The notes beneath the pieces are model-generated. The model was not told the origin of the DNA, made no database searches, and saw only the letters and a program-made list of their open reading frames with translations. This document shows positions 1 to 7,717 of a stretch of 64,000 nt of DNA, in pieces. Location: contig CAWJKM010000003.1 of assembly GCA_963843525.1 (NCBI GenBank), positions 248,001 to 312,000 on the forward strand, in the 5' to 3' direction. The stretch is from DATJPR01 sp963843525 (GTDB lineage Bacteria; Bacteroidota; Ignavibacteria; UBA10030; UBA6906). Positions within the stretch are counted from its first letter, which is position 1. Each line of letters starts with the position of its first letter. The translations under genes were made by a program, and so were the position numbers.

Positions 1-525
1 GAGGTCGTGCCCGAAGTTGTCCAGGACCGGGGTCTTCGATTTCTCGGGCTTCTTTTCCGGAGTCGGCGTATGAGCAGGGTTCGAAGGCTTTCCGCTGATG
101 ATATTGTCCAGCTCCCCTTTTACTGTATCGTAATGGATGTTAAACTGGTGGAGAATCTGAGCTGCGATATTGTCGTCGTCGCGCAATAAGGACAATAAGA
201 GATGCTCCGTGCCGATGACTTCAGACTTGTACAGCTTGGCTTCGAGGTAGGTGATTTTCAAGACCTTCTCGGCCTGCTTCGTCAAAGGAATGTTGCCAAT
301 CGTCAGCGTCCCGCCCGATGTGCGAACGGTGTCTTCAATCGATTTCTTGAGCTTGTACAGGTCGACGCCGAGATTCCGGAGGATCTTCACAGCGATCCCC
401 TCTCCTTCCCGGATGACCCCAAGAAGTAGGTGTTCCGTTCCGATGTAGTCGTGTCCCAACCGGAGTGCCTCTTCACGACTCAGACGGATGACTTCCTGAA
501 CTCTGTTGGAGAAATTCCCTTCCAT
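1..525 (-). CDS. clpC: ATP-dependent Clp protease ATPase ClpC, N-terminal part (cut by window edge)
   Basis: This is the N-terminal 175 codons of a ClpC-type AAA+ unfoldase, which feeds substrates to the ClpP protease in the cytosol. The start is the ATG at 523-525 (minus strand), giving MEGNFSNRVQEVIRLSREEA. Two Clp_N repeats are visible: the first contains GHDYIGTEHLLLGVIREGEG (residues about 24-43) and the second a matching IGTEHLLLSLLRDDDN near residues 119-134. A charged proline- and lysine-rich linker (about 146-170) leads toward the first AAA module, which lies off the left edge. The ribosome site before this ATG is weak, but the N-terminus matches the family exactly, so the start is likely right. 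Confidence 0.95.
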   Translation of the reverse strand, partial: MEGNFSNRVQEVIRLSREEALRLGHDYIGTEHLLLGVIREGEGIAVKILRNLGVDLYKLKKSIEDTVRTSGGTLTIGNIPLTKQAEKVLKITYLEAKLYKSEVIGTEHLLLSLLRDDDNIAAQILHQFNIHYDTVKGELDNIISGKPSNPAHTPTPEKKPEKSKTPVLDNFGHDL

Positions 526-902
526 CCTGGGTTCCCTATTTCATATATGTGCAAACGATTCAATGCAGGCTTCTACAGAATAAACACCTTCCGGTTCCGC
601 GCCGGTTCCTTCCTGCAAGAAGTGAAGAAACCGGAATACTGCAATATCCCGGGGGATCTATGACGATGCGAGATAAGTCCGCGCCCCTGCTCACTCGAAA
701 TATAGAGAATCCCCGGACCCATGTCAAATGATGAAAAGAGGGCAGAATCGTCGCTTTTCAAGGATTATCGGGCGTTGTGTCAACGGGAGGGGCCCCACCG
801 GTTCAGCAATGGTCCGTCTTCAGCGCGACAGAATAGCCCGGCCCTGGCGTTACAACAGGGGCAACAAAGTCCGTCTGCAGATGGAGGCGTAGAAGGCGGG
901 TT
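526..902. other. Intergenic stretch between clpC and the UbiA gene
   Basis: About 375 bases upstream of clpC and downstream of the prenyltransferase gene, both on the minus strand. The clpC promoter must lie here or further up. I see no convincing promoter, RNA gene or coding region, and the short open frames on both strands have no family-like features or ribosome sites. Confidence 0.5.
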
Positions 903-1808
903 TCACGTCAGCCGGATTTTCCCGCCCTGATAGATGATAAGAATGCACGAGACTATCCAGAGCAACCCGGTGATGAGAATGACCCGATCGGAGGTAATGA
1001 GATTCGTGGGGTTCTCGGTTTGAACGGACCGGTGGGTCAGGAAAAGGTACCGGAAGACTCCGTAACAAACGAAGATCGTCGTGTAGATGAGTTTCTCGGT
1101 TCCGAATATTTCGACCGTTCTCGGAGCGACGGTGTAAAGGGCATACGAGATGACCGCCCCCGCTCCCGTAATGGTGATCATTTGATCGAGGAAGGAAACA
1201 CTGTACCCGGTAAGCACCTGACGTTGAATTTCCACTTCATCGTTGTGTACTCTAAGTATCTCCGCGCGGCGCTTCGCAAAGCCCAGGAAGAGCGAGATAA
1301 AGAGGGAACAAAGAACCAGCCAGCTGGACATTCCCACTTGAATCACAAATGCGCCTCCAACGACGCGCAGCATGAACCCCGCCGCAATGACGAACACGTC
1401 GAGGAGGACCACCCGTTTGAGCCAGTAGGTATAGAAGACATTCATCAAAATGTACATGCCGACGACCGCGACGAACCGGACGTCAAGACCGAGAGTGGCG
1501 GCGACGAGGAGGAGGAGGAGAAGGCCTGCAAATACCAGTGCCCGGGGAACGGTCACGGCTCCGGCGGCTATCGGCCGTTTCCGTTTTTCCGGATGAAGCC
1601 TGTCGGCCGGCGCATCAACAATATCGTTGATGACGTAAACAACACTCGCAGCGAGACTGAACGCGATAAATCCCTGGAGGGCAAGGAGCGCTTGATGGAC
1701 GAAGAAGAGCTCCCGGGCAAAGATGAGAGGGGCGAAGACAAACATGTTTTTCGCCCACTGACGTGGTCGCATCAAGCGGATATAGGTAATCGCCGAAGGG
1801 CTCTTCAT
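903..1808 (-). CDS. UbiA-family prenyltransferase, decaprenyl-phosphate phosphoribosyltransferase-like
   Basis: Integral membrane protein of the UbiA superfamily, 301 residues, with about eight or nine hydrophobic helices. The first aspartate-rich motif is NDIVDAPADRLHPEKRKRP (residues 61-79). It resembles the 5-phosphoribosyl-1-diphosphate:decaprenyl-phosphate transferases more than ubiquinone or heme O prenyltransferases, as does the N-terminal LMRPRQWAKN. Such enzymes attach phosphoribose to a polyprenyl phosphate for decaprenyl-phosphoryl-arabinose or -ribose synthesis. I chose the ATG at 1806-1808 because it follows AGGAGAG at good spacing; an upstream ATG at 1838 would give ten extra residues that look non-homologous. 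No epimerase partner genes are adjacent, so the substrate is inferred. Confidence 0.85.
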   Translation of the reverse strand: MKSPSAITYIRLMRPRQWAKNMFVFAPLIFARELFFVHQALLALQGFIAFSLAASVVYVINDIVDAPADRLHPEKRKRPIAAGAVTVPRALVFAGLLLLLLVAATLGLDVRFVAVVGMYILMNVFYTYWLKRVVLLDVFVIAAGFMLRVVGGAFVIQVGMSSWLVLCSLFISLFLGFAKRRAEILRVHNDEVEIQRQVLTGYSVSFLDQMITITGAGAVISYALYTVAPRTVEIFGTEKLIYTTIFVCYGVFRYLFLTHRSVQTENPTNLITSDRVILITGLLWIVSCILIIYQGGKIRLT

Positions 1809-1911
1809 ATGGCTCTCTCCTATTGTATAGAAAAGCAATGAGAAAAAGCAAATGGTTCCGGCCTCCCCATCAAAAAAGAATAGCCCCTGACGACAAAAAC
1901 GGCGGTCGCTC

Positions 1912-1940
1912 TTGTGGTAATTGATGCGTTTCTGTATTAT
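1912..1940 (+). promoter_or_regulatory. Candidate sigma-70 promoter for the 2053-2871 genes
   Basis: TTGTGG (1912-1917), a 17-base spacer and TATTAT (1935-1940), about 110 bases before the small hypothetical gene at 2053. The 14-mer TTTCTGTATTATTC around the -10 recurs before purC. Confidence 0.45.
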
Positions 1941-2052
1941 TCAAAATCCCGCTGCTCCTCTTGCTTCGTTCTCAGACCGGCTTACGGGGTAGTACCATGC
2001 TTGTCAGAACACCTCGTGGGATATTCTTCAGAAGCGATCAGGTGGGGTTCCA

Positions 2053-2247
2053 ATGACGCACACCGACCAGCATAAGATGATCCTGGAGCTCATGGACTAT
2101 GCCCGGAAAATGAAGCGGCACGACCAGGAGGAATTTGAGATGTATGTCAAACGGGACAAAGACGACGAAGACCTCGACATCCGTTCCCGACAACGACTGA
2201 AGGATCTCTACGACGCGTATGTTCCGGAGCGACTCCGGAACTGGTAG
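2053..2247 (+). CDS. Small charged hypothetical protein
   Basis: A 64-residue protein rich in charged residues (many K, R, D, E), predicted mostly helical with no membrane segment or signal peptide. It starts at ATG 2053 after AGGTGGGG and ends 30 bases before aat on the same strand, so the two are probably co-transcribed. I do not recognise a family. The composition and the C-terminal RLKDLYDAY suggest a soluble helical protein; its role is unknown. Confidence 0.6.
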   Translation: MTHTDQHKMILELMDYARKMKRHDQEEFEMYVKRDKDDEDLDIRSRQRLKDLYDAYVPERLRNW

Positions 2248-2277
2248 AGGGTCCACTCTCGTTAACCAGAGGAGAAT

Positions 2278-2871
2278 GTGTCCACCACTGCCAACCCGGA
2301 TCTGACTCCTGAGGTCTTGATTGGGGCCTATATGGCAGGTTTATTCCCGATGGCGGACTCGAAAAATGGGCCAATTTCATGGTATTCTCCAGATCCGCGG
2401 TGTATCCTCCCTTTTGACAGATTTCACGTATCCCGGAGCCTGCGCCAGAAAATCAACCGATCTGTGTTCTCTATCACAGTGGATAAATCCTTTCCTGCCG
2501 TAATTGCGTCATGCGCTGATCGTCCGGACACGTGGATCTCGAACGAGATTGTCAACGCATACACACTTCTTCACAAGATGGGGTTTTCACACAGTGTCGA
2601 GGCGTGGTCTCGGGGTGTGTTGGTAGGTGGGCTCTATGGTGTGGCTATTCGGGGGGCGTTCTTTGGTGAGTCGATGTTCACGAAGATGACAGATGCCTCC
2701 AAGGTATGTTTGGCATTCCTCGTCAGGCATCTCATCGACCGCAAGTTTTCGCTCCTTGATTCACAGCTCATGAATGATCACATCCGGCAGTTCGGTGCCG
2801 TGGAGGTTCCACGGGACGAATATCTCCGAATATTGTCAGCTGCACTGGAAAAAGAGACAAGTTTCTCGTAG
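2278..2871 (+). CDS. aat: Leucyl/phenylalanyl-tRNA-protein transferase
   Basis: Transfers Leu or Phe from aminoacyl-tRNA to N-terminal Arg or Lys of proteins, marking them for ClpS/ClpAP degradation (N-end rule) in the cytosol. Family motifs are clear: LIGAYMAGLFPM near the start, WYSPDPRCILPF (residues about 36-47), HSVEAW, a GGLYGV...FFGESMF block and LLDSQ. The 197-residue length is usual for the family. The start is a GTG at 2278 just after GAGGAG; an ATG two bases earlier is out of frame. No clpS was seen nearby, although clpC lies 1.7 kb away on the other strand. Confidence 0.95.
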   Translation: MSTTANPDLTPEVLIGAYMAGLFPMADSKNGPISWYSPDPRCILPFDRFHVSRSLRQKINRSVFSITVDKSFPAVIASCADRPDTWISNEIVNAYTLLHKMGFSHSVEAWSRGVLVGGLYGVAIRGAFFGESMFTKMTDASKVCLAFLVRHLIDRKFSLLDSQLMNDHIRQFGAVEVPRDEYLRILSAALEKETSFS

Positions 2872-2940
2872 GATATCATGCGCCATCCATCTACACCCTC
2901 TGCGATCGTTCCAATGTGGCAAAGATCAAAGGAGTTCTCT

Positions 2941-3342
2941 ATGCCTGTGCCTCGAGGGGGTCATAAAGTCGAACGGGTTACCATTACCCTGTTCCCGACT
3001 GCTGAAGAACACAGCTATGAAAACGTCCCGACGACGTTCAGCACCATCAATCGTTCGTATGAGTGGCGGCGGTCCAGCCATATGCGATACATGATTGTGC
3101 CGAAAAGGATCTCCAGCAGGGAGGTCCTCATCGATTTCTTTGTGGAACATCAGGGAAAACTCCCCTCCGCAATCAAAAACACTATGGCCCTGGTGGAGAA
3201 TTTCGTCCAACACAAGATTTCATCGGAATGGAAAGGGCTGAAGCTCGGCAGCGTGAGCCGCCCGACGAGTGCCACCCCGCCGCACAAAACCTTCATCCGG
3301 GGAACAATTGAGGAGATGCTCGGAACAAAGTTGGTACGATAG
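2941..3342 (+). CDS. Hypothetical protein
   Basis: Predicted soluble protein of 133 residues. The start at ATG 2941 is preceded by AAAGGAG with six bases spacing; an upstream ATG at 2878 would add 21 residues without a good ribosome site. It has no signal peptide or transmembrane helix and no motif I recognise. It is basic, with a C-terminal segment rich in Thr, Pro and Lys. It lies 69 bases after aat in the same direction and may share its transcript. Confidence 0.55.
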   Translation: MPVPRGGHKVERVTITLFPTAEEHSYENVPTTFSTINRSYEWRRSSHMRYMIVPKRISSREVLIDFFVEHQGKLPSAIKNTMALVENFVQHKISSEWKGLKLGSVSRPTSATPPHKTFIRGTIEEMLGTKLVR

Positions 3343-3518
3343 TCGCAACTCCTCTGCGGAAGGAAACTTTCCGCGCGTATCACGGTCGGCTTCGAGAAGA
3401 GCAACAATGCTCCTGTCAGGCCTGTATGAAGAGAAGCCGATGTAATTTTGCAGCAGATGCTCCGTTGTGGTGAACCTCCCCCAGTCCCGAAGTGACCCCT
3501 CAGTGCAGCAGGTCGGTG

Positions 3519-3547
3519 TGGCACTTTGTCCTCCTTTTCTGTATTAT
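3519..3547 (+). promoter_or_regulatory. Candidate promoter for purC
   Basis: TATTAT (3542-3547) with a weak -35 (TGGCAC, 3519-3524) at 17 bases. The -10 sits in TTTCTGTATTATTC, the same 14-mer as at 1930-1943. The gene start is about 32 bases downstream of the -10. Confidence 0.35.
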
Positions 3548-3578
3548 TCCACCCCTGTACTGAGTCTTGAGGAAGCCC

Positions 3579-4481
3579 ATGTCCTTTCCCGTTCTTACCA
3601 GCTCAGGGTCGAAAGACCTGCTCCCTTCACGCCAGGGCAAAGTGCGTGATATCTATGATCTCGGCGACCGTCTTCTGATTGTTGCGACAGATCGTCTTTC
3701 CGCGTTCGACGTAATCCTGCCCGATGGAATCCCGGGCAAAGGGGAAGTCCTTACAAAGATTTCCGCTTTCTGGTTCCGTCGAATGTCGTCTATCGTGCCG
3801 AACCATCTCCTCAGTGTTTCCCTTGCGGATTTCCCGGAACCGTTCCGCTCAAGACCGGAAGTCTTTGAAGGCCGGAGCATGCTGGTGAAAAAAACGCAGC
3901 CTTTACCTGTTGAATGCGTGGTACGCGGGTATCTGGCCGGATCAGGATGGAACGATTACGGAAAGACCGGCAGGGTATGCGGACTCGCGTTGCCAACGGG
4001 TCTGAGAGAATCGGAAAAACTTCTGTCGCCCCTTTTCACTCCGTCCACAAAAGCGGAGCAAGGCCTTCACGATGAGAACATCTCGTATGACCAGGTTGTG
4101 AATCTGGTTGGACGGCGAGTCGCCGAACAGATCCGCGATCTTACGGTGGAGCTCTATCGCCGCGGCGCAGAGTATGCGGCGACGCGCGGAATAATCATCG
4201 CAGACACGAAGTTCGAATTCGGCCTCGACGACAATCAAAACGTTGTGTGGATTGACGAAGCCCTGACACCCGATTCCTCACGATTCTGGCCCATGGCGAG
4301 CTATGCCCCGGGGGGAGCACAACCGAGTTTTGACAAGCAATTCGTTCGCGACTACCTCCTGTCCATCAAGTGGGACAAGAAGCCGCCGGCCCCGAAACTT
4401 CCCCCGGAAGTGGTCACCACCACAGCAAGAAAGTACGAAGAAGCCCTGGAACTCCTTACAGGCGACCGTCTCAAACAGTAA
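3579..4481 (+). CDS. purC: Phosphoribosylaminoimidazole-succinocarboxamide synthase
   Basis: SAICAR synthase, the ATP-dependent step of de novo purine synthesis that joins CAIR and aspartate. At 300 residues it belongs to the longer, yeast-like form rather than the roughly 240-residue form. Motifs include QGKVRDIYDLGDRLLIVATDRLSAFD near the N-terminus (quoted by position: residues about 18-43), ECVVRGYLAGSGW, a glycine-rich segment and IADTKFEFG followed by DEALTPDSSRFW. The start is the ATG at 3579, five bases after GAGGA; a TTG twelve bases upstream is less likely. It appears to be a single-gene unit, with no other pur genes beside it. Confidence 0.95.
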   Translation: MSFPVLTSSGSKDLLPSRQGKVRDIYDLGDRLLIVATDRLSAFDVILPDGIPGKGEVLTKISAFWFRRMSSIVPNHLLSVSLADFPEPFRSRPEVFEGRSMLVKKTQPLPVECVVRGYLAGSGWNDYGKTGRVCGLALPTGLRESEKLLSPLFTPSTKAEQGLHDENISYDQVVNLVGRRVAEQIRDLTVELYRRGAEYAATRGIIIADTKFEFGLDDNQNVVWIDEALTPDSSRFWPMASYAPGGAQPSFDKQFVRDYLLSIKWDKKPPAPKLPPEVVTTTARKYEEALELLTGDRLKQ

Positions 4482-4867
4482 TCTGTTCTGGAGAGCCGCC
4501 CGCTCTCTACGTGAATGGTTCCAACGCCCTTTTCAGGGCATGCAGCACCGGTTTTTCAACCTCCCCCAATCCCCCTTTCTGCAGTGCGCGGACTTCTCCC
4601 GCCTGCTGCCGAATTGTTGTCTCCCCCTCAGTGAACGTTGAATTGCCTTACGCGAAGTTGTAAGATAGAAGCATTCCTGCAAGTGATCTCTTATTTGTAA
4701 TGAGCCATCAGCAATCGGAGATGAGAGTTCTGACCTGACTCTCAAGTGGAGATTCCGGTAAATGTTGCATTTCATTTGAGAATTGACTATTTAGCACGCA
4801 ACGACCCCCGGTTTTTAAGTCACTCGTCCACGGCCAATCGAAAGATCGAGCGAAAGCGAACTTTGCC
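4482..4867. other. Intergenic region between purC and the sensor kinase
   Basis: About 385 non-coding bases. Apart from the promoter at 4765-4793, I see only a small hairpin (GCCCT/AGGGC near 4528-4541) without a T-tract. Short open frames here have low-complexity translations and no homology signs. Confidence 0.5.
4765..4793 (+). promoter_or_regulatory. Candidate sigma-70 promoter for the hybrid kinase gene
   Basis: TTGCAT (4765-4770), exactly 17 bases, then TATTTA (4788-4793), about 75 bases before the kinase ATG at 4868. Confidence 0.5.
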
Positions 4868-7300
4868 ATGTCCATAGAATTCGACTACGAGAGCATCTTG
4901 GAGAGTTTCAGCGGAGGGTTCTTCGCTGTCGACACCGACTACAGGATCACTTACTGGAACAAAGCCGCAGCGGAGGGGACCCGACTCACAGAAGAAGAGG
5001 TCCTTGGGAAACACGTTTTCGATGTCTTCCCCAACGCGCGTGGTGCCGAATTAGGGGAGCGTTATCGTGCGGCGATGGAATCGAATACATTCCAGAGTTG
5101 TGAAACCTCCTACAACGATGACCGGTTTGAGCGCTGGTTTGACGTGCGCATCTATCCTTCCCGGTCGGGCCTGTCGGTTTTTTTCCAGGACATCACTGAG
5201 AAGAAGCACGAACAACGACAAAAGGAAATACTTGCCGAGATCTCGGACGCAGTGAACAGCTCGCGGCATCTGGACGAGCTGTGTGTAAGGGCGGGAGAGA
5301 AGATTTCCCTGCTCCTCGGCATCCCATCCCGTCTCGTCGCGATCTTTTTGTACGACGCACGGGGGAATGAAATCCGGCTTGTGGCGCCGGCCCTGGCCGA
5401 CGTGGAATTTCCGACCGACGTAGTACATCAGCAGATTGTCGAGGGCTGCTCAACGCCGGCGGCCATTGCGGCGTTCACGAAAACGACGCAAACCTGCGGG
5501 GACCTTTCACGGAGCACCCTGGCAACGGTTTATCCCGGAGATGTGCGCCAGCACGATCTCAAAACCGTCATTGCAATCCCCCTCACCGTGCAGGGGGAAG
5601 TCCAGGGCGTCCTCGAAGTGCTTTCGATGAAACGGACGGAGTTCGTTGCAACGGAGTTGGAGATTCTTGCAGCGGCGGCCGACGATCTTGCCAATGGCAT
5701 GAACCGCAAACGGTTGATCGATGAGCTGCGGGCGAAAAATCTGGAGCTTGAAGCCCAGACCCAGAAGACTCTCGAAGCGAGCGACACTCTGAAGAAATTC
5801 CTCGCCACGTTCAGCCATGAATTGCGATCCCCGCTGAATTCCATCATCGGGTTTTCGGATCTCCTTACCAGGCAATTCGAAGGTCTCCCCCCCGAAACGG
5901 TGAACGAGTTCATGAAGAACATCAACACCAGCGGACGGCACCTCCAACAGATCATCAACGACATCCTCGATCTTTCGAAGATCGAGTCGGGAACGCTCGA
6001 TCTGCATTTTGCGACCTATCCCGCATCCTATTTCGAAGAGACCGTCCGCAGGGTCCTTGCTGCTGCCCTGGCAGCAAAGAACGTCGGGCTTGACTTTTCT
6101 TTCAGCCCGGAGATCGAGAGCTTCGTGGTCGACCAGACGCGGTTCAAACAGGTGCTCATCAACCTCGCATCAAACGCCGTGAAATTCAGCCACCCGGGGG
6201 GAAAGGTTCGCATCTCGTCCCAACGAGTCGGCAACGACCTCCAGTTCGAAGTCCGGGATGACGGTGTGGGTATCCCGCACAATGAGCAGGCCAATCTCTT
6301 TAAACCGTTCCGGCAAGCCTCCCTCGGGAAAGAAATGAATCGGGAGGGGATAGGCCTCGGCCTTGCCATTACGAAGAAATTGATTGAGCTTCACGGAGGC
6401 ACGATCTGGGTGGAGAGTGAGGTGGGAAAAGGGACCATGGTGGCGTTCCGCATCCCGCTGATTGTGGATACCGCCTCGGAGCGCGCCAGCCAGGCAGGGA
6501 TGCTGCTGGAGGCGCTGGAACGACAGCATCGTTCGAAGGAACTCGGGGAGAAACCCCTCGCCCTTATTGTGGAAGACTCCCCGCAGGCAGGCGAGCTGCT
6601 GCGGATGCATATTGAATCGGCAGGATACCGTACCGCCGTGGCATCGAATGGCGTCGATGCAGTCGATATGGCGAAGCGGCTCCGGCCGAGCGTCATCACC
6701 CTGGACCTCATGCTCCCCATGAAGGATGGCTGGCAGGTGTTGAAAGACCTCAAGCGCCATCCATTGTGCAAGAACATCCCTGTCATCATCGTGTCAATCG
6801 CGGATGAGAAAAACCTGGGTTTCAGTCTCGGTGCGGTGGACTATTTTGTCAAACCGGTAAACAAGGACGAGCTCATCCAGGCTCTTGATCGCGTTCACCT
6901 GATCCGGCGATCAAGCGATCGAAAACCATGCGTCCTGGTCATTGACGACGATCGTGCAGCAACCGATCTGGTCCAGGTGATCCTGGAAAATGAGGGATAC
7001 AGGGTTTTGAAGGCTTACGAAGGCGCTGCCGGTGTGGAACTGGCCGCACGGGAAAGGCCGGATCTGATCATTCTTGACCTCATCATGCCGGAAACTTCGG
7101 GCTTCCATGTGGCCCATCAATTAAAACAGATCCCCGCGACCCGGGGAATTCCCATCATTATTCTCACCTCGATGGATCTGGACGAGGAGACGCAGGAGCA
7201 ATTGAGCGAATACGTTACGGGGCTCATGAGCAAATCCGCCTTTACGAAACGAGACCTTCTCCGGGAAATCGGGAACATCGAAAACGCCCGCTGGCGGTAG
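4868..7300 (+). CDS. Hybrid sensor histidine kinase (PAS-GAF-HisKA-HATPase-REC-REC)
   Basis: An 810-residue cytoplasmic hybrid kinase with no transmembrane helix. Order of domains: PAS (about 8-110), GAF (about 120-275), a short coiled coil, HisKA with phospho-acceptor His317 in SHELRSPLNS, HATPase_c with N-box Asn436, DDGVGIP (464-470) and GIGLGLAI (494-501), then two receiver domains. REC1 has Asp613 in LDLMLP and Lys662; REC2 has Asp737 in LDLIMP and Lys789. Both receivers look phosphorylatable. There is no DNA-binding output, so signalling must pass to another protein. A stand-alone DHp protein follows at 7410, which makes a local phospho-partner conceivable. The ligand of PAS/GAF cannot be told from sequence. 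Confidence 0.93.
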   Translation: MSIEFDYESILESFSGGFFAVDTDYRITYWNKAAAEGTRLTEEEVLGKHVFDVFPNARGAELGERYRAAMESNTFQSCETSYNDDRFERWFDVRIYPSRSGLSVFFQDITEKKHEQRQKEILAEISDAVNSSRHLDELCVRAGEKISLLLGIPSRLVAIFLYDARGNEIRLVAPALADVEFPTDVVHQQIVEGCSTPAAIAAFTKTTQTCGDLSRSTLATVYPGDVRQHDLKTVIAIPLTVQGEVQGVLEVLSMKRTEFVATELEILAAAADDLANGMNRKRLIDELRAKNLELEAQTQKTLEASDTLKKFLATFSHELRSPLNSIIGFSDLLTRQFEGLPPETVNEFMKNINTSGRHLQQIINDILDLSKIESGTLDLHFATYPASYFEETVRRVLAAALAAKNVGLDFSFSPEIESFVVDQTRFKQVLINLASNAVKFSHPGGKVRISSQRVGNDLQFEVRDDGVGIPHNEQANLFKPFRQASLGKEMNREGIGLGLAITKKLIELHGGTIWVESEVGKGTMVAFRIPLIVDTASERASQAGMLLEALERQHRSKELGEKPLALIVEDSPQAGELLRMHIESAGYRTAVASNGVDAVDMAKRLRPSVITLDLMLPMKDGWQVLKDLKRHPLCKNIPVIIVSIADEKNLGFSLGAVDYFVKPVNKDELIQALDRVHLIRRSSDRKPCVLVIDDDRAATDLVQVILENEGYRVLKAYEGAAGVELAARERPDLIILDLIMPETSGFHVAHQLKQIPATRGIPIIILTSMDLDEETQEQLSEYVTGLMSKSAFTKRDLLREIGNIENARWR

Positions 7301-7409
7301 CGGGGAGAGATACCTCACCCCCCGCACGCGCCTTTGATCCCGCCCTCAAAACTCGTATATTGGGGGCAGAGTAATGTGCAGCATCGAACCCCCGGCTGAG
7401 GAATCCCTC

Positions 7410-7706
7410 ATGGATCCTGAAATCACATCGAAGAAGATCGACTCCCCGAATGATTCCGTCACGGTCATCGACGCCATAAGGCTCGATATCCGGCAGATCG
7501 CCCACGATATCAGCAATCCCCTGGGCACCCTCCGCATGGCCGTGTACTACCTCGAGACAGTGAAGCCGGACGAAAGCAAGCAGGGGGAGTACTTGACGAT
7601 GATGACGAACAATATCGATCGGATCGAGGGGATGGTCCGACGACTCCGTGTGTTGGCCGCATCGCCTTCGGTCGAACGGGAGGATCAACCCGACGTTGCC
7701 CGGTGA
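7410..7706 (+). CDS. Stand-alone HisKA (DHp)-like domain protein without ATPase domain
   Basis: A 98-residue protein whose central part, LDIRQIAHDISNPLGTLRMA (residues about 28-47), is a histidine-kinase H-box with H35-D36, followed by a second helix ending IDRIEGMVRRLRVL. No HATPase domain follows; the frame stops within twenty residues. It could be a phosphotransfer or dimerisation partner of the hybrid kinase ending 109 bases upstream, or a remnant of a truncated kinase. The chosen ATG (7410) is preceded by GAGGAA; another ATG at 7374 would add 12 residues. The next gene's ATG (7718) lies 11 bases beyond its stop, suggesting co-transcription. Confidence 0.7.
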   Translation: MDPEITSKKIDSPNDSVTVIDAIRLDIRQIAHDISNPLGTLRMAVYYLETVKPDESKQGEYLTMMTNNIDRIEGMVRRLRVLAASPSVEREDQPDVAR

Positions 7707-7717
7707 TCAGATTGCCC

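Noticed and set aside
1020..1841. A 273-codon plus-strand frame opposite the UbiA gene
   Set aside because: Antisense to a membrane protein, which yields charged mirror translations; no homology signs.
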